DNA of 64,000 bases from Bradyrhizobium iriomotense (GTDB taxonomy: Bacteria > Pseudomonadota > Alphaproteobacteria > Rhizobiales > Xanthobacteraceae). Positions 34,311 to 43,096 of this stretch are shown piece by piece. Both the position numbers and the translations under genes were made by a program. Location of the stretch: the NCBI RefSeq assembly GCF_018130765.1, contig NZ_JAFCJZ010000003.1:124001-188000 (forward strand), in the 5' to 3' direction. The notes beneath the pieces are model-generated. The model was not told the DNA's origin, did no database searches, and was given only the letters and a program-made list of their open reading frames with translations. Numbering within the stretch: position 1 is the first letter of the stretch; the number at the start of each line of letters is the position of its first letter.

Positions 34311-35227
34311 ACGCAACGAGGCTCCCCATGTCCGGCAAACGACATCTGATCAACATCCTGCTGATTTCATCGATCCTGATGAGCGCGTCCGCCGCCGCGG
34401 CGAAGAATGCGGCTACGCCACAACTCGGCGTCGGCGCGCAATACGATACGACTCACGTCTACGTGGCGCCGGAAGAGGTTGATAAGTTCGTGGCGAGCTT
34501 CCTCGCCACCTTCGGCGGACAGAGCACGAAGCAGGTCGTCGCCACCGTGACGCCGACACCGAGCAGCACGACGTCCCAGCTTCTTCAGACGCCGGTCGGC
34601 ACCGTCTCTCTGTTCGGGTTCAAGACGCCGATCCCCTATCCCTTCGGCGCCGAGCGGACGGGCTATCTCGTCACCGACATCGATGAGGCCGTGAAGGCCG
34701 CAAAAGATGCGGGTGCGGATGTCCTGGTGGCGACCTTTCCAGATCCGATCGGCCGGGACGTGGTGATCCAGTGGCCCGGAGGGATCAACATGCAGCTGTA
34801 CTGGCACACGACCAAGCCGTCCTATGCGGCGTTCACGACCGTGCCCGAAAACAGGGTCTATGTGTCTCCTGAGCGGGCCGACGCCTTCACGCGCGCCTTT
34901 CTCCGTTTCTCGCATGGCAAGGTGGTTTCAGACGACGCAAAGGCCTCCGGCATCGAAATCGGCCGTCCCAAGGACATGTACCGCCGCATCCGGATCGAAT
35001 CCGCGTTCGGCAAGATGATCGTATTGGTCACGGATGGACACCTGCCATACCCCTATGGACGCGAACTCACCGGCTACGAGGTTGCCGACTTGAAGGACAC
35101 GCTGACGAAGGCGACGGCAGCGGGGGCGACGGTTCTCGTGCAGCCTTTCACCTCGGATCGCCGGGACTCGGCCATCGTGCAGTTCCCGGGCGGCTACGTC
35201 GCGGAGATCCACGCGGCGGCGAAATAA
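34307..35227 (+). CDS. Exported VOC/glyoxalase-fold protein (two half-domains)
   Basis: 306 aa. A signal peptide (LINILLISSILMSASAAAA) predicts export. Two related halves follow, about residues 45-150 and 170-300: GYLVTDIDEAVKAAKDAGADVLV and GYEVADLKDTLTKATAAGATVLV are clearly homologous, as expected for the paired betaalphabetabetabeta modules. Ligand residues cannot be assigned with certainty. Placed between DoxX and a porin, it is probably a periplasmic enzyme or binding protein of the same pathway. Confidence 0.78.
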   Translation: MNATRLPMSGKRHLINILLISSILMSASAAAAKNAATPQLGVGAQYDTTHVYVAPEEVDKFVASFLATFGGQSTKQVVATVTPTPSSTTSQLLQTPVGTVSLFGFKTPIPYPFGAERTGYLVTDIDEAVKAAKDAGADVLVATFPDPIGRDVVIQWPGGINMQLYWHTTKPSYAAFTTVPENRVYVSPERADAFTRAFLRFSHGKVVSDDAKASGIEIGRPKDMYRRIRIESAFGKMIVLVTDGHLPYPYGRELTGYEVADLKDTLTKATAAGATVLVQPFTSDRRDSAIVQFPGGYVAEIHAAAK

Positions 35228-35290
35228 GCCCCGTTTGCGGTGCTCATCGAGAGCCCGTACCTTGAACCGATCCGGAGCAAGTGACCGAAC

Positions 35291-36712
35291 ATGTTTTCGA
35301 CGAGACAAGGCAGAGCCGGCGCATTCTTGGCGGTGAGCATCCTTGCCGCTCCCGGCTCCCTGGCCATGTCGTCCTCCGCGCTGGCCGACGAAAAGCCGGC
35401 CCGCCCGGAGATCAAGACCAACCGCTGGCAGGAGGATTGGTCGGCTCTCGCCGATCCGGCGCTGCGCACGGAAGTCTTCGATCCCATCAAGTACATCCCG
35501 ATCATGCCGGGCGATCCGAAGAGCTATGTGTCGTTCGGTATGACACTGCGGGAGCGGTTCGAGGCCGTGAACGCAGCCGCGTTCGGTGTTGGCGGGATCA
35601 GGAGCGATGCGTACCTGCTTCAGCGTCTACAATTCCATGCCGACTTCCATCTGGACGAACACTGGCAGCTTTTTCTGCAGGTCGAGGACGACCGCGCCTT
35701 CGGCAAGAACGTTGTCACGCCTGTTGACCAGGATCCGCTCGACATGCGGCTCGGCTTCCTGGCTTACGTCAACGCGACCCAAGTGGGGACCTTCAAGGCG
35801 CGCGTCGGCCGGCAGGACTTCGACTTTGACCTTCAACGCTTCGTGTCTTCGCGTGAAGGCGCGAACGTGCGCCAGTCCTTTGATGCCGTGTGGGGCGATT
35901 GGGAGAGCGGACCATGGCGCTTCCTCGGCTTTCTCAGCCAGCCGGTCCAATACGACTTCCAGCATCCGTTCGACGACACCTCGAACAGCCATTTCCGCTT
36001 CCACACGCTGCGCGTCGAGCGGCAGGTGCTCGGCACCAACGAACTGTCCGCCTACTACTCGTTCTACCAGAAGGACAACACCCATTACCTCGACGCCAGC
36101 GGCGACGAGAAGCGCAATGTGTTCGATGCCCGGTTCGCCGGGAAGCTCAACCAATTCGATTGGGATCTCGAAGCGATGGCTCAGAACGGCGTCATTGGTG
36201 GTAAGGACATTCGAGCTTGGGCCACCGGTGCCCGGGCCGGCTACACGTTCGCCGGCATCACGTGGCAGCCGCGCCTGGGGATGCAGGTCGATGCGGCGTC
36301 GGGCGACCACCACCCCCGCGACAACGTGCTAGGGACCTTCAACCCGCTATTCCCGAACGGCTACTATTTTACGCTCGCGGGCTTCACCGGCTACGTGAAC
36401 CTCGTCCACGTGAAGCCTTCGCTCACGGTGAAGCCGATCACGAACCTCTCGATCATGGGTGCGCTCGGCTTTCAGTGGCGCGAGACGATTGCTGATGCGA
36501 TCTACGTGCAGCCCAATATTCCGGTCGCCGGCACGGCCGGGAAGGGCAGCGCCTGGTCCGGAGCCTACGCGCAGTTACGCCTGGACTATCGGTTCGACGC
36601 TCATCTGACCGGCGCGGTCGAAGCCGTCCATTACAAGATCGGAGACACGATTCGGCAGGCAGGCGGGCACGACAGCGACTATGTCGGCGTCGAATTGAAG
36701 TATTCTCTCTGA
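35291..36712 (+). CDS. Outer-membrane alginate-export-type porin
   Basis: 473 aa. A signal peptide, then a beta-barrel with the alginate export domain pattern: YVSFGMTLRERFEA, FFLAYVNAT-like strands, VGRQDFDFDLQRFVSSREGANVRQSFD, and a C-terminal YVGVELKYSL strand. In non-alginate producers this family forms specific outer-membrane channels. It probably admits or releases the substrate of the amidohydrolase operon. A 63-base gap separates it from the VOC gene. Its stop overlaps the ATG of the YoaK gene by one base. Confidence 0.85.
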   Translation: MFSTRQGRAGAFLAVSILAAPGSLAMSSSALADEKPARPEIKTNRWQEDWSALADPALRTEVFDPIKYIPIMPGDPKSYVSFGMTLRERFEAVNAAAFGVGGIRSDAYLLQRLQFHADFHLDEHWQLFLQVEDDRAFGKNVVTPVDQDPLDMRLGFLAYVNATQVGTFKARVGRQDFDFDLQRFVSSREGANVRQSFDAVWGDWESGPWRFLGFLSQPVQYDFQHPFDDTSNSHFRFHTLRVERQVLGTNELSAYYSFYQKDNTHYLDASGDEKRNVFDARFAGKLNQFDWDLEAMAQNGVIGGKDIRAWATGARAGYTFAGITWQPRLGMQVDAASGDHHPRDNVLGTFNPLFPNGYYFTLAGFTGYVNLVHVKPSLTVKPITNLSIMGALGFQWRETIADAIYVQPNIPVAGTAGKGSAWSGAYAQLRLDYRFDAHLTGAVEAVHYKIGDTIRQAGGHDSDYVGVELKYSL

Positions 36713-37401
36713 TGGCTACTGAAACACAAGACCGGCTGTTGCTGCCTTTGCTCTTGAGCCTCACCGCGGGCTATGTCGACACGGCCGGGTTTCTCGCCCT
36801 GCAGGGGCTCTTCACCGCCCACGTTACCGGCAACTTCGTCACGCTCGGCGCATCCCTGGTACTCGGGACGTCTGGAGCGGTAGCCAAGCTGTTGGCATTG
36901 CCCGTGTTCTGCGTGGTCGTGATCGCAGTGCGGCTCCTTGGCTCCTGGCTCTCACCGCGTTTTCATCCGGTCCTTGAAGCCATGCTCGGCCTCAAGATCA
37001 TCCTGCTGGTCGCGGGGGGCGCGCTCGCGATCCGATTTGGTCCCTTTCACGACGGCGATAGCTGGCAAGCCATAGTCACGGGAATGGTGCTCGTCGCCGC
37101 CATGGCAATCCAGAACGCAGTACATCGTGTCTATCTCGGCAGCGCGCCGCCTTCGACGTTGATGACCGGGACCACGACGCAGATCATGATCGATTTGGCC
37201 GACGTGATGATGCCAGGAAGCGCAAAGAACCAGGCGACTGGTCGACTCACGAGGATGTCGGTGAACGTCTTGGTGTTCGCACTTGGATGCGGCGCAGCGG
37301 CTCTTCTATTCATGCGGTTCGGAGTCTGGTGCTTCGTGGCTCCGCCGCTTTTGGCAGGGTTCTCGCTGGCCGCACGCATCGCGGAGCCGGCAGATAGGTG
37401 A
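36712..37401 (+). CDS. YoaK (DUF1275) family membrane protein
   Basis: 229 aa, six TM segments. LSLTAGYVDTAGFLALQGLFTAHVTGN is the family signature, with a conserved TGTTTQIMIDLADV later. The function of the family is not established. It is the last gene of the plus-strand run that begins at 31065. Confidence 0.85.
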   Translation: MATETQDRLLLPLLLSLTAGYVDTAGFLALQGLFTAHVTGNFVTLGASLVLGTSGAVAKLLALPVFCVVVIAVRLLGSWLSPRFHPVLEAMLGLKIILLVAGGALAIRFGPFHDGDSWQAIVTGMVLVAAMAIQNAVHRVYLGSAPPSTLMTGTTTQIMIDLADVMMPGSAKNQATGRLTRMSVNVLVFALGCGAAALLFMRFGVWCFVAPPLLAGFSLAARIAEPADR

Positions 37402-37694
37402 TCTTATGGCTAGAATGACGGATGCACCCATGCTCCGGTGGGAACGAGCCGACTAGTGCAGTGTTGAAGCAAAGCCGAGGGCTCAGTCGAAGGCGCGAAG
37501 TTTAACGTGCAAATTCCTTGCCGCGCTGAATGGCATGTCCGTTCAGAGTCGAGCAGACGGTGGGTGCACTTGATGGCCGGTCTACGACAAATGCCGACAC
37601 AACAACGGTCTGGGCGCCGTTCAACTCAGGATCACACCAGTCTTGCGAGGATCGCACCTATTGGCGCAAAAGCTGCTGATTTTCGCTCAACCTT

Positions 37695-37804
37695 TTCGTC
37701 TGCTGTAATTAGCTCAAATTGGCCCCATGATGGATTGGACCGAGAGTTCAGTATTTTCAGTTGGTTGGAAGACGACGTGTGCACCGGGAGATCAAGAGAA
37801 ATCT
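37695..37804 (+). repeat. Decayed repeat, copy A
   Basis: Shares about 40 bases with 48631-48669 (TTCGT-TGCTGTA...GCTCAA...ATGATGGAT) and about 85 bases with 48995-49083 (ATGATGGATTGG...GTGTGCACCGGGAGATCAAG), in direct orientation 11 kb apart. The two matches join exactly at ATGATGGAT (37727-37735). The origin may be an old mobile element; no transposase is left. Confidence 0.7.
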
Positions 37805-38242
37805 TGCAACAACCGACGTGAACAAGCTCTCCGGAGTGGGCGAAGCGAGTCCCAAAATTGGCTCCGCGACGAGTTGCCATAGAGGCCCTCTGTAGACCTC
37901 AGCGAAGTTGCGCCAACATCGATGCGGGAGCGTTCGCTGCAATCTCCGGCGCCCTCTCTCGCTGCTCGTGAAGTACATTACGTCGGCGTCCTGTGCCGCC
38001 GACCTTACCGGCGGCTACGCAGCTGTGGGCGTAGCGCAGCCACACCCAAGTCAAGCGTTTACTCCAGCACGCTGCTCGCTGGTCGATGCCATTCATCTAA
38101 AGCTATCAAGCTCACTATCATCACCTGGACCTGGTGATCGCCCTTGCTCCGTCGACGCTCCGGCTTGTCCGCAACAGCGATCAGCTCGTAACGAGAAAAT
38201 TGCAATCGGCCGAGCGGACGACCAGCCAAACTGCGCTTGCAA

Positions 38243-38270
38243 TGTTTAGTAAATCGTGCATTACTAAACA
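38243..38270. promoter_or_regulatory. Perfect 10-bp dyad, candidate operator of the dihydroxyacetone module
   Basis: TGTTTAGTAA (38243-38252) and TTACTAAACA (38261-38270) are exact complements across eight bases. It lies 157 bases upstream of the binding-protein ATG. TTGCAA (38237-38242) directly before it could be a -35 element, so binding here would block polymerase. The regulator is unknown; the HTH gene at 46997-47428 is one candidate. Confidence 0.65.
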
Positions 38271-38426
38271 AATCGAGCCTGCCGGGCCTATAGAATCCGG
38301 GTGGCGCGAGGAAACGCCAGTTTAGTTGTTCAGCTCGTCATGGACTGTGTCGCTCTGCTCGAAGCATTCGAGCGGGTAGGAAAGCCGCGCCATGTCGATG
38401 GCCGGCCCACTCGGAGGGAACGTGTA

Positions 38427-39773
38427 ATGAAACGAACGATGAAGACGCTTGTAGTGGCATGCGGGGCTGTTGCCGCCGCGTTCGTCGTCGGAGCGGGCAC
38501 CACGCCCGCGCAGGCGCAAGGCAAGACCATCACGCTGTGCTGGGCCGCATGGGATCCCGCCAACGCGCTGGTCGAATTGTCGAAGGACTTCACCGCCAAA
38601 TCGGGTATCGGTATGAAGTTCGAATTCGTGCCGTGGACTAATTACGCCGATCGATTCCTGAACGAACTCAATTCGCACGGCTCGCTGTGCGACCTCATCA
38701 TCGGCGATTCACAATGGATTGGCGGCGCTGCGGAGAACGGCCAGTACGTCAAGCTCAACGATTTCTTCAAGAAAGAAGGAATCAGCATGGACGACTACAT
38801 GCCGGCCACGGTGGTCGGCTATTCCGAGTGGCCGAAGAACACGCCGAACTATTGGGCGCTGCCGGCGATGGGCGATGCGGTGGGCTGGACCTATCGCAAG
38901 GACTGGTTCGCGCGGCCGGACGTGCAGAAGGACTTCAAGGCCAAATACGGCCGCGACATCGGCGTGCCGAAGACGCTCGGTGAGCTCAAGGACATCGCGC
39001 AATTCTTCCAGGGCCGCGAGATCGACGGCAAGAAGGTCTATGGCGCCTCGATCTACACCGAGCGTGGCTCGGAAGGCATCACCATGGGCGTCTCGAACTA
39101 CCTCTACGATTACGGCTTCAAATACGACGATCCGAAGAAGCCCTATGCGATGGACGGGTTCGTGAACTCGGCCAGCGCCGTGAAGGGGCTCGAGGCTTAC
39201 AAGGACCTCTACAAGTGCTGCACGCCGCCCGGCGCCTCCAATTCCTACATGTCGGAGGGACTCGATGCCTTCAAGTCCGGCCAGGTCGCGCTGCAGATGA
39301 ACTTCTTCGCCTTCTTCCCGGGCCTCTACAAGGACCCGAATGTCGGCGGCGACAAGATCGGCTTCTTCGTCAATCCGGCCGGTCCCGCCGCGCAGGCGAC
39401 GCAGCTCGGCGGACAGGGCATCTCGGTGGTCTCGTACTCCAAGAACCAGGCCGAAGCGCTGCAATACATCAAGTGGTTCTCCGGCGGCGACGTCCAGAAG
39501 AAGTGGTGGGCGCTCGGCGGCTATTCCTGCGCCAAGTCCGTGCTGAACGATCCGAGCTTCCCGAACAGCGCGCCCTTTGCAAAGGAGTTCCTGCAGTCGA
39601 TGGGAATGGTCGTCGACTTCTGGGCCGAGCCTTCGTACGCCCAGCTGCTGCAAGCCGAGCAGAAGCGCGTGCACGACTATGTGGTCGCCGACAAGGGCAC
39701 CGCGCAGGAAGCGCTCGACGGTCTGGTGAAGGACTGGAAGGCGATCTTCAAGGAAGAAGGCAAGAAGTTCTGA
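38427..39773 (+). CDS. ABC transporter substrate-binding protein (CUT1-like, polyol/dihydroxyacetone candidate)
   Basis: 448 aa from ATG 38427 (MKRTMKTLVVACGAVAAAF, a Sec signal peptide). The mature part has the family-1 binding-protein pattern: LCWAAWDPANALVELSKDFT, LCDLIIGDSQWIGGAAENGQY, LPAMGDAVGWTYRKDWF and GGQGISVVSYSKNQAEAL. It is first in a row with two permeases, two ATPases and the DhaKLM/PTS genes, so the ligand should be dihydroxyacetone, glycerol or a related polyol. The ligand is inferred from context only. A strong stem-loop follows its stop and probably makes it the most abundant product of the operon. Confidence 0.85.
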   Translation: MKRTMKTLVVACGAVAAAFVVGAGTTPAQAQGKTITLCWAAWDPANALVELSKDFTAKSGIGMKFEFVPWTNYADRFLNELNSHGSLCDLIIGDSQWIGGAAENGQYVKLNDFFKKEGISMDDYMPATVVGYSEWPKNTPNYWALPAMGDAVGWTYRKDWFARPDVQKDFKAKYGRDIGVPKTLGELKDIAQFFQGREIDGKKVYGASIYTERGSEGITMGVSNYLYDYGFKYDDPKKPYAMDGFVNSASAVKGLEAYKDLYKCCTPPGASNSYMSEGLDAFKSGQVALQMNFFAFFPGLYKDPNVGGDKIGFFVNPAGPAAQATQLGGQGISVVSYSKNQAEALQYIKWFSGGDVQKKWWALGGYSCAKSVLNDPSFPNSAPFAKEFLQSMGMVVDFWAEPSYAQLLQAEQKRVHDYVVADKGTAQEALDGLVKDWKAIFKEEGKKF

Positions 39774-39782
39774 TGCAAGCTG

Positions 39783-39817
39783 CCCGGAGCGCGTGCGCTC
39801 GCGCTCCGGGTTTCCTT
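39783..39817 (+). terminator. Strong stem-loop with T-rich tail between binding protein and permease genes
   Basis: CCCGGAGCGC (39783-39792) pairs perfectly with GCGCTCCGGG (39801-39810), eight-base loop, then TTTCCTT. Its place between a binding-protein gene and its permeases is where partial terminators or 3' mRNA-protecting hairpins are commonly found. They raise binding-protein expression relative to the membrane parts. Confidence 0.65.
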
Positions 39818-39873
39818 CGAGATGACCGGAATTCGTCGCTGTGTCGACGCCGGGTGCCAGGACGGTTCACGCA

Positions 39874-40833
39874 ATGAACGAATTGAGTGCCTCTTCGCGG
39901 ATCACCTATCGGGCCGTCATGGTCCGGCCAGGCGTGGCGCGTCGTATCCGGGGCCTGTCGGACAGGACGCTCGCCTGGCTCTTCATCACGCCGACGATCG
40001 TGCTGCTGCTGGCGATCAATATCTTTCCGCTGCTCTGGACGATCTATCTGTCGTTCACGAACTACCGCGCGAACAGGGCCAACGTGCCGACGATCTGGCT
40101 GGGCGCTGACTGGTACCAGTCGATCCTGACCGATCCTGACATCTGGGCGGCGATGCAGGTGACCGCGCATTTCGTGATCTGGACGGTGGTGATCGAGACC
40201 GTCCTCGGATTCGGCCTCGCTTACCTCATCGACAAGAAATTCCGCGGCCACGGGATGTGGACCACGATCATCCTGCTGCCGATGATGCTCTCGCCGGCCG
40301 TCGTTGGCAATTTCTGGACGTTCCTGTACCAGCCCCAGATCGGCCTGTTCAATTACGTCGTCGCCTTCTTCACCGGCCGCGCAGCCTCGTCTTTCCAGAT
40401 GCTGGGCGACGTCACGCTGAGCCCCTGGGCCATCGTCATCGTCGATACGTGGATGTGGACGCCGTATGTGATGCTGATTTGTCTCGCCGGCCTGCGTTCG
40501 ATCCCCGATTACATCTACGAGGCGGCCGAGGTCGACCGCGCGTCGAAATGGCGGCAGTTCTGGTCGATCACGCTGCCGATGGCGCTGCCGTTCATCATGC
40601 TGGCGGTGCTGTTCCGCGGCATCGAGAATTTCAAGATGTTCGACATGGTCAATCTGCTCACCGGCGGCGGGCCGGGATCGACCACGGAAGTTGCCTCGAT
40701 CACGCTCAAGCGTGCGGCGTTCGAGAGCTGGCGCACCGGCTATTCCTCGGCCTTCGCGATCATCCTATTCGTGACGGTCTTCGGTCTCGCAAACATCTAT
40801 GTGAAAGCGCTGAACAAGGTGAAAAGCCGATGA
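39874..40833 (+). CDS. ABC transporter permease 1 (CUT1/MalF type)
   Basis: 319 aa from ATG 39874 (MNELSASSRITYRA). Six TM segments and the permease EAA loop, YEAAEVDRASKWRQFWSITLP, which contacts the ATPase. Its stop overlaps the ATG of the second permease by four bases. It forms a heterodimer with 40830-41783. Confidence 0.88.
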   Translation: MNELSASSRITYRAVMVRPGVARRIRGLSDRTLAWLFITPTIVLLLAINIFPLLWTIYLSFTNYRANRANVPTIWLGADWYQSILTDPDIWAAMQVTAHFVIWTVVIETVLGFGLAYLIDKKFRGHGMWTTIILLPMMLSPAVVGNFWTFLYQPQIGLFNYVVAFFTGRAASSFQMLGDVTLSPWAIVIVDTWMWTPYVMLICLAGLRSIPDYIYEAAEVDRASKWRQFWSITLPMALPFIMLAVLFRGIENFKMFDMVNLLTGGGPGSTTEVASITLKRAAFESWRTGYSSAFAIILFVTVFGLANIYVKALNKVKSR

Positions 40834-41783
40834 CATCAGCCACCACAGCCCATTCGGTCGTCGAGCCGTCGGCAACGACACGGCGCTTTGCCGGCTCGCT
40901 CGTCGTGCTCTACGCAATCATCACCATGATCCCGCTGGTCTGGATCATGCTCACCGCGTTCAAGTCGCCAGACGATGCGATCTCCTATCCGCCGAAGGTG
41001 ATGTTCAAGCCGTCGCTCGAAGGCTTCTGCAACCTGTTCACGACCCGCTCGCGCCAGACGCCGGAATTCATCCGCTCGCTGGGGTCGCCGCAGGGCCTTT
41101 GCGACAGCATCGCGCGCAGCCGCAACATGGTGGTCGCCGGTCCTTCGAACTATGTGCCGCGCTTCGTCAATTCGCTGATCATTGCGTTCGGCTCGACGGT
41201 GCTCGCCGTCGCGCTCGGCACCTTGTCAGCTTACGGCTTCTCGCGGTTCCGCGTGCCCCTGAAGGACGATTTGCTGTTCTTCATCCTGTCGACGAGGATG
41301 ATGCCGCCGATCGCGGTCGCGATCCCGATCTATCTGATGTACCGCACCATCGGATTGTCGGATACGCGGCTCGGGATGATCCTGCTCTACACCTCGGTCA
41401 ACGTCTCGCTCGCGGTCTGGCTGCTCAAGGGTTTCATCGACGAAATCCCCCGCGAATACGAGGAGGCGGCGATGATCGACGGATACACCCGCTTCCAGGC
41501 GTTCGTGAAGGTGGTGTTGCCGCAGGCCACCACGGGAATCGCGGCAACCGCAATCTTCTGCCTGATCTTCGCCTGGAACGAATACGCCTTCGCGGTGCTT
41601 CTCACCTCGGGTAACGCACAGACGGCGCCGCCGTTCATTCCGATCATCATCGGCGAGGGTGGGCAAGACTGGCCCGCGGTAGCCGCCGGCACGACTCTGT
41701 TTCTGGTGCCGATCGTGGTGTTCACGGTCTTGCTTCGCAAGCATCTGCTGCGCGGCATCACTTTTGGAGCTGTCCGCAAATGA
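40830..41783 (+). CDS. ABC transporter permease 2 (CUT1/MalG type)
   Basis: 317 aa from ATG 40830 (MTSATTAHSVVEPS). Six TM segments, EAA loop YEEAAMIDGYTRFQAFVKVVLP. A periplasmic loop between TM1 and TM2 (about residues 45-110) is longer than usual. The stop overlaps the ATG of the mini-gene at 41780. Confidence 0.88.
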   Translation: MTSATTAHSVVEPSATTRRFAGSLVVLYAIITMIPLVWIMLTAFKSPDDAISYPPKVMFKPSLEGFCNLFTTRSRQTPEFIRSLGSPQGLCDSIARSRNMVVAGPSNYVPRFVNSLIIAFGSTVLAVALGTLSAYGFSRFRVPLKDDLLFFILSTRMMPPIAVAIPIYLMYRTIGLSDTRLGMILLYTSVNVSLAVWLLKGFIDEIPREYEEAAMIDGYTRFQAFVKVVLPQATTGIAATAIFCLIFAWNEYAFAVLLTSGNAQTAPPFIPIIIGEGGQDWPAVAAGTTLFLVPIVVFTVLLRKHLLRGITFGAVRK

Positions 41784-41992
41784 GTATCGACGCCACCCCA
41801 TCCATTGCGCGTCGCGGTCTTGCGGACCGCCTTCTGCGCCGCGGCCCGCTCGAAGCCATCGCGACGACGATCATCGCCGTCGGCGTCGTGATGCTGATGC
41901 AGCCATTGTCTCTGACACTGTACTCGTGGTCGTTTGCGACGACTCTGTTCGGCACGGTGATGTTCACCATCGTGTCCAAGGTTCGGGAGTAG
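41780..41992 (+). CDS. Small membrane protein within the ABC transporter operon
   Basis: 70 aa with two hydrophobic stretches (AIATTIIAVGVVMLMQ and LYSWSFATTLFGTVMF). It overlaps the permease gene by four bases (ATGA) and is followed six bases later by the first ATPase, so it is clearly part of the operon. Rhizobial glycerol ABC operons contain a small membrane protein (GlpU) in the same position. Sequence similarity to that protein is not obvious to me. Its function is unknown. Confidence 0.7.
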   Translation: MSIDATPSIARRGLADRLLRRGPLEAIATTIIAVGVVMLMQPLSLTLYSWSFATTLFGTVMFTIVSKVRE

Positions 41993-41998
41993 GGCGCG

Positions 41999-43096
41999 AT
42001 GGCACAGATCAAGGTCGAGGCGCTCGACAAATCCTTCGGTGCATTTCATGCGGTCAAGTCCGCCAGCTTCACGGTGGAGGACGGCCAGTTCCTTTGCTTG
42101 CTCGGACCGTCCGGCTGCGGCAAGACCACGACGCTCCGCATGATCGCCGGCTTGGAACTGCCGACGGCGGGCACGATCCGGCTCGATGGCGAGGACGTGA
42201 CGATGAACCGCGCATCGGCGCGCGACATTGCCTTCGTGTTCCAGCTCTTCGCGCTCTATCCGCACATGAATGTCCGGCGCAACATCTGCTTTCCCCTGAA
42301 ATGTGAGGGCATCGGCGTGGCCGAGCGTGATCGGCGGGTCGTCGAGGCTGCGCGCATCCTGCGGATCTCGCACCTTCTCGACCGCTCCGTCTCCGGCCTT
42401 GCCGGCGGCGACCGGCAGCGTGTTGCGCTGGGGCGGGCGATCGTGCGCAAGCCAAAGTGTTTTCTGATGGACGAGCCACTCGGCGCGCTCGATACCGAGA
42501 TGCGGGACGCCATGATTCATGAATTGCGGGCCCTGCATGACCGGCTGGGCGCGACGACCGTCTATGTCACCCATGACCAGCTCGAGGCCATGGCGATGGC
42601 CGACAGGATCGCGGTGATGAACAACGGCGTCGTCGAGCAGGTGGCAAGCCCGCGCGACATCTATGACCGGCCCGCTTCGCTGTTCGTCGCCGACTTCATC
42701 GGCTCGCCGCCCATGAATTTCCTGCCGTTCCGTGGTGGCCTGCGAACCGGCGCAGAGGCGATCAGGCTCGGGGAGCGCGATGTAGCGATTCCTGCGGCGC
42801 GGGAGGCGACGGCGGAAAGCGAGCTCGTGCTCGGGGTACGGCCCGAGCATGTGCGTTTTACCGATCGTGGCATGGTCCGCGGCGAAGTCTACGGCACCGA
42901 ATACCTGGGCACGACGCAGATCGTGACCGTGACGACGCACTACGGCGCGCTCAAGGCCCGCTCACCCAGCAGCAGATCGTTTCGGACCGGCGAGACTGTC
43001 GGGCTCGATTTCCGGCCCGATACGCTCTCGATCTTCGACAAGGCATCCGGCCGGGCGATTCGCACCGCGCTGCATGAAGGAGGCGCGCATGGCTGA
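41999..43096 (+). CDS. ABC transporter ATPase 1 (MalK-like, atypical signature)
   Basis: 365 aa. Walker A GPSGCGKTTTLRM, Walker B CFLMDEPLGALD, switch YVTHDQLEAMAMADR, and a C-terminal TOBE-type domain. The ABC signature is LAGGDRQRVALGRA rather than LSGGQ: the Ser that contacts ATP gamma-phosphate is Ala and Gln is Asp. Because the partner ATPase has a normal signature, the pair is probably an asymmetric heterodimer like rhizobial GlpS/GlpT. It overlaps the next gene by eight bases. Confidence 0.88.
   Translation: MAQIKVEALDKSFGAFHAVKSASFTVEDGQFLCLLGPSGCGKTTTLRMIAGLELPTAGTIRLDGEDVTMNRASARDIAFVFQLFALYPHMNVRRNICFPLKCEGIGVAERDRRVVEAARILRISHLLDRSVSGLAGGDRQRVALGRAIVRKPKCFLMDEPLGALDTEMRDAMIHELRALHDRLGATTVYVTHDQLEAMAMADRIAVMNNGVVEQVASPRDIYDRPASLFVADFIGSPPMNFLPFRGGLRTGAEAIRLGERDVAIPAAREATAESELVLGVRPEHVRFTDRGMVRGEVYGTEYLGTTQIVTVTTHYGALKARSPSSRSFRTGETVGLDFRPDTLSIFDKASGRAIRTALHEGGAHG

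Larger units (their letters stand above)
37402..38426. other. Gene-free gap between hydrolase operon and dihydroxyacetone module
   Basis: About 1 kb with no supportable gene. It contains a diverged repeat (37695-37804) with relatives at 48.6-49.1 kb and a perfect dyad (38243-38270) upstream of the binding-protein gene. A frame continuous with the binding-protein gene opens at 38301, but it lacks a signal-peptide start and is treated as leader. Confidence 0.7.
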
